Assembly: GCF_010500815.1 (NCBI RefSeq)
Contig: NZ_JAAAMG010000023.1
Location: 30,199 to 94,198 of the forward strand
Direction: 5' to 3'
Source: Jiella pacifica
Lineage (GTDB): Bacteria > Pseudomonadota > Alphaproteobacteria > Rhizobiales > Rhizobiaceae
DNA length: 64,000 nucleotides
A model generated the notes under the pieces. The model did not search any database. It had not been told where the DNA came from and saw nothing but the letters and a program-made list of their open reading frames with translations. Below, piece by piece: positions 61,332-64,000 of the stretch. The position numbers and the translations under genes were made by a program. How positions within the stretch are numbered: position 1 is the stretch's first letter; every line of letters begins with the position of its first letter.

Positions 61332-62804
61332 CTATCGCGGATCACTCTTTATGTTTTCGTCGGATAAATCCGATGCGTCACCCCCGTTGATCGGAATCGT
61401 CTTGTTCTGAAGTGGCGTATCGGCGTCGACCGATGTCTCAATCGACGCATCCTTCTTGATCGGTGGATCATATTTGCCCACGCTCAATGTGGGAGGGATC
61501 AAGAAAATCGCGAAGGCCATCACGACTATGGCCACCGTACCCAGAATGGAGGACCACCAAAGCGCGTTCTCCGCCATGCGCGCAGGACCGGCAGCCAGTG
61601 CCTCATAGTCCCGCTGCGACAGGAACCTGTAGAGTCTGGGCTGCCACTCCTTACGCACCTTCCGCTGTAACAGCGTGAACATTACACCCGAAAGTATGGT
61701 GATCGCGACATAGGCGCCCGCCATCACCATTACGAGGATTATCAATAATGGGCTAGCGCTCGCTGTCATCCGGGCGGCGATCAACCCGGCACCTACCGCC
61801 AGTGCACTCGCAACCGCGGTAATGATCTGACGTGTTGCATCGGATACTTTCGCAGTTTCGTCGGTGACGCTTTTACGCAATTCTGTTAGCGTTTTGAGAG
61901 CGTCACTACTCATGCCGGCGAGTTGCATTTGATAGGCAGTCTTTGCGCCTTCCAATGCCGCGCCGAGATAATCGCGCAGGAACTCAGGCGCTTGTTCACC
62001 TGTCCCGCCACAACGGGCAAGTTCGGATGCCAGCAAGATGTGGCGCATCTCGCTCTCGCGTTTGACCTCAAATACCCAACCCAAGGCTGTTTGCAAATCC
62101 TTAACTCCCGAGAGTCCAAGCGCCCTCGAAATGGGAGTCGTTGTCTCAGGATAGGTCAGTTCAAGTCGAGGTGGACCTTTAAATCTAAGCGATCCAAGGT
62201 CGGCGTGAAACTCGTCAGGCAGCGAAAGAAGCAGCATGCGCGATGCGCGCTCTGCCCATACCCAGGCGGCCGGATCGTCGAGCGCTAGAGTGTCGACATC
62301 GCGCAGAAGCCAGCGTGCAAGGCTGGCGGGCACGGCCCGCTGGCCAGAGAACTCTCGGACTAGCGTTCGTGGACTACTTAAGACGAGATCAGGAGCTTGC
62401 ACCGAAATCTCATCATCCCAAGGTGTAAAACACGCACCTACTCCGACAATCTTAGTCGTAAGCTGGGCTACCTGCCACTGGGCATTGGGCGCATCGCGCT
62501 CCAACCAAGATGCGAAGCCGACATTGGTCAGTAGCCGGAGCACCCCTGCCGGTCCGTGTGGTTTTGCGATGTCAATCCTGAACGGGGCAAATGTCTCATC
62601 GAGGTCTTCAAATGCCCACCCCGTCCCCGCACCGTCAAAGGCGAGCGCGGACCAGCCTAGAGCATCGGTAAGCTCCGCGACCTCGCGTGCAACTACCGCC
62701 TCTAGATTGGAGATGCTTACAATGGCCTCACCTTCGTTAATAAAGGCGCCATCGGCATCAAGCGCGTCAAGCCGCGCTGCGAGGCTCTCGACGGACAATG
62801 CCAT
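61332..62804 (-). CDS. Unknown protein with C-terminal membrane domain (cassette gene 2)
   Basis: 490 residues from the ATG at 62804; an ATG at 62816 adds four. The N-terminal 330 or so residues are soluble and of unknown fold (many Trp and acidic residues, e.g. 'LGWSALAFDGAGTGWAFEDLDETF'). A helical, possibly coiled segment 'ALKTLTELRKSVTDETAKVSDATRQ' follows. Three hydrophobic helices come next ('IITAVASALAVGAGLIAARM', 'LLIILVMVMAGAYVAITILSGVMFTLL', 'SILGTVAIVVMAFAIFLIPPTL'), then a polar tail. Its start overlaps the preceding gene by 38 bp, so translation is coupled. Lower G+C than the dpp operon. No family recognised. Confidence 0.8.
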   Translation of the reverse strand: MALSVESLAARLDALDADGAFINEGEAIVSISNLEAVVAREVAELTDALGWSALAFDGAGTGWAFEDLDETFAPFRIDIAKPHGPAGVLRLLTNVGFASWLERDAPNAQWQVAQLTTKIVGVGACFTPWDDEISVQAPDLVLSSPRTLVREFSGQRAVPASLARWLLRDVDTLALDDPAAWVWAERASRMLLLSLPDEFHADLGSLRFKGPPRLELTYPETTTPISRALGLSGVKDLQTALGWVFEVKRESEMRHILLASELARCGGTGEQAPEFLRDYLGAALEGAKTAYQMQLAGMSSDALKTLTELRKSVTDETAKVSDATRQIITAVASALAVGAGLIAARMTASASPLLIILVMVMAGAYVAITILSGVMFTLLQRKVRKEWQPRLYRFLSQRDYEALAAGPARMAENALWWSSILGTVAIVVMAFAIFLIPPTLSVGKYDPPIKKDASIETSVDADTPLQNKTIPINGGDASDLSDENIKSDPR

Positions 62805-63822
62805 CCTCCTCCACATGCCGCGTCGTGATCGTGATCACTTCGCCACCGTCCGCCATTCGAACCCGTTCAACATTCGCGTCGCCTACGCGATCAGGATAGA
62901 ATAGTAGAACCCCTTCAGTGGTACGCACCCTCCGAATCGCCGGACTACGAAGAAGCTCTCGGTTTGGAGCAAATTCTAGGCCTTCGAGCTTGGCCGACTT
63001 AACCTTACGCCGAACGCAATTCTCGATTCTGGAAATGACCCGCTCATCCTCAGGATTGCCGGCCGCCGCGAGCACAGCCTCTTCCAGCCCAGCCGGCGTG
63101 ATACGTTGACGGTTGTTCAGTGCCGACTTTGCTTCACGGAATGCCAGGGGAACATCGTGATCGGGCAGGATATCCTTGAGTTCCTTCAATGCATTTCTTA
63201 CCGCCTCGATCGCCTTACGGTTCAGCTCCTCATCGTCACGGGTGCGTAACACGTGCAGATATTTTGCAAAATAATCTCCGATTTCCGGGGCTTGCTTCAT
63301 ACGATCCGTCGCTGCAATTGCCGTCTCCGCCACACCATCGACGACCCGCACCAAAGCTGCCTTCTGGATCGCACGCTTGTCGGCCACGAAGGCTTGCACA
63401 ATGAGACGCAGTAGATTGGCGCCGTCGGCTTGCTGTTGCTGCTCGATCACCTGCTGATAATCATATTTGATCATGCTGTAGATGCGCACGTCAGGATTAT
63501 CCGTCCGCAACTCGAAAATGAAGAAGGCGCCATCCCGGCTGCTTCCCGGATGAAATCGAGAAAATTCGCGCGCAAGCGCCTGACCTCCTGCTTCGAACCC
63601 ATCGTCGTTGCGTGCCATACGCTCAAGCTGAGCCTTCGTTTGCGAATCCGCATGAAACTCGAATACTGAGGACACATCGGTGTTCCGAATGCGCTCAATA
63701 AAGAAATCCGCGTGTTCAACCATCCGCGTTGGCTCGGGACTGAACTCTTCATCTCCGACTACATGCAAGATCATATTTTCAATACGAAGACCTGTGAGTT
63801 CGTCGTCATTTATAAAAGCCAA
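62767..63822 (-). CDS. YejK/NA37-like protein (cassette gene 1)
   Basis: 351 residues, soluble. The order of elements resembles the nucleoid-associated NA37/YejK fold: 'LRIENMILHVVG' at the start, 'LAREFSRFH' plus 'DGAFFIFELRTDNPDVRIYSMIKYDYQ' in the middle, then 'RAIQKAALVRVVDG'. The similarity is weak and judged by eye. A helical region and a beta-rich C terminus with 'VRMADGGEVITITTRHVEEDG' follow. First gene of a two-gene minus-strand unit next to a transposase, with lower G+C. May bind DNA; not shown. Confidence 0.75.
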   Translation of the reverse strand: MAFINDDELTGLRIENMILHVVGDEEFSPEPTRMVEHADFFIERIRNTDVSSVFEFHADSQTKAQLERMARNDDGFEAGGQALAREFSRFHPGSSRDGAFFIFELRTDNPDVRIYSMIKYDYQQVIEQQQQADGANLLRLIVQAFVADKRAIQKAALVRVVDGVAETAIAATDRMKQAPEIGDYFAKYLHVLRTRDDEELNRKAIEAVRNALKELKDILPDHDVPLAFREAKSALNNRQRITPAGLEEAVLAAAGNPEDERVISRIENCVRRKVKSAKLEGLEFAPNRELLRSPAIRRVRTTEGVLLFYPDRVGDANVERVRMADGGEVITITTRHVEEDGIVRREPRSAA

Positions 63823-63883
63823 CTCATCCTCCTGCTAATCATGTATTTCGAGATTAGTGTGCAGGATCGGATTAGGTGTCCAC

Positions 63884-64000
63884 TTAAGCTTCTTGACTGA
63901 CGAATGACATGACGGTTTCGACTGGCCTACGGCCCATGTTGCGGTAGCCGAGGTGCGGGCGTTCGGTGTTGTAGTGGACGAGCCAGGCGTCGAGATCGGC
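63884..64000 (-). mobile_element. IS481-type transposase, C-terminal end (cut by window edge)
   Basis: The minus-strand frame ends 'DAWLVHYNTERPHLGYRNMG' then 'RRPVETVMSFVSQEA' and a stop at 63884-63886. This is the DDE-transposase C terminus of IS481/IS3-type elements, closest in pattern to IS481 ('YNxERPHxGYxxMxxxP'). Only 38 codons are inside. The sequence just below (about 63860-63883, containing GTGTCCACTTAAG) probably holds the terminal inverted repeat, which cannot be confirmed without the other end. Confidence 0.85.

Noticed and set aside
1..64000. CRISPR arrays, tRNA and rRNA genes
   Set aside because: No regularly spaced direct repeats with unique spacers, and no cloverleaf or rRNA-like sequence recognised anywhere in the window.

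Overview
The window is a high-G+C alphaproteobacterial chromosome segment, most likely from the order Hyphomicrobiales (Rhizobiales). Pointers are the rhizobial-type flagellar cluster with motE, three tandem flagellins, the PhyR-NepR-EcfG stress system and CtrA-type boxes. Family is not determinable by eye; an Aurantimonadaceae-like marine or phyllosphere bacterium would fit, but that is a guess. No rRNA, tRNA or CRISPR was recognised.

Layout. 1-945 (minus): rpmH-rnpA-yidC, the classic ribosomal protein / RNase P / insertase block. 1315-8662 (plus): a giant low-complexity LysM protein, a LysE-transporter remnant, an Atm1-type ABC exporter, and psd-pssA for phosphatidylethanolamine synthesis. 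8794-14968: a short MetE-like methyltransferase, a TRAP transporter (dctPQM), and a divergent HxlR regulator / atypical SDR pair. 15015-34604: about 20 kb of flagellar genes. flgF-fliI run leftward; motA-fliM-(DUF6468-like)-fliN-fliG-flhB-(unknown) run rightward to a terminator; then flgB-flgC-fliE-flgG-flgA-flgI-motE-flgH-fliL-fliP, then three flagellin genes each with its own terminator. 34807-41288 (minus): an ABC-F ATPase and an RND efflux pump with its adaptor. 41518-50020: a general stress response island with PRC-barrel, DUF1328, Rho-N, Holin-X-like and DUF883 proteins, nepR-ecfG facing phyR, and an HWE histidine kinase. 50364-53935: small lipoproteins, a HugZ-like protein and an Mrp ATPase. 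54037-61196: a dipeptide-type ABC transporter operon carrying a HAD phosphatase and an unknown membrane-anchored protein. 61332-64000 (minus): a lower-G+C two-gene cassette (YejK/NA37-like protein plus membrane protein) next to the 3' end of an IS481-type transposase.

How it works together. Five GGAAC-N16-[C/A/G]GTT elements sit upstream of psd, the PRC-barrel gene, the DUF883 gene, nepR-ecfG and the histidine kinase. They read as EcfG promoters, making the stress locus autoregulated and possibly tying PE synthesis to the stress response. Upstream of the flagellins I see a perfect CtrA-type site (TTAA-N7-TTAAC) before the first gene and three TTAACCA half-sites exactly 24 bp apart before the second. 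The second and third flagellin genes share a 40-nt leader core. Short ATG-initiated leader frames start just after a GGC in all three flagellin leaders, suggesting post-transcriptional (FlbT-like) or leader-peptide control.

The best candidates for something undescribed are the overlapping NA37-like/membrane cassette at 61332-63822 and the flagellin leader system.
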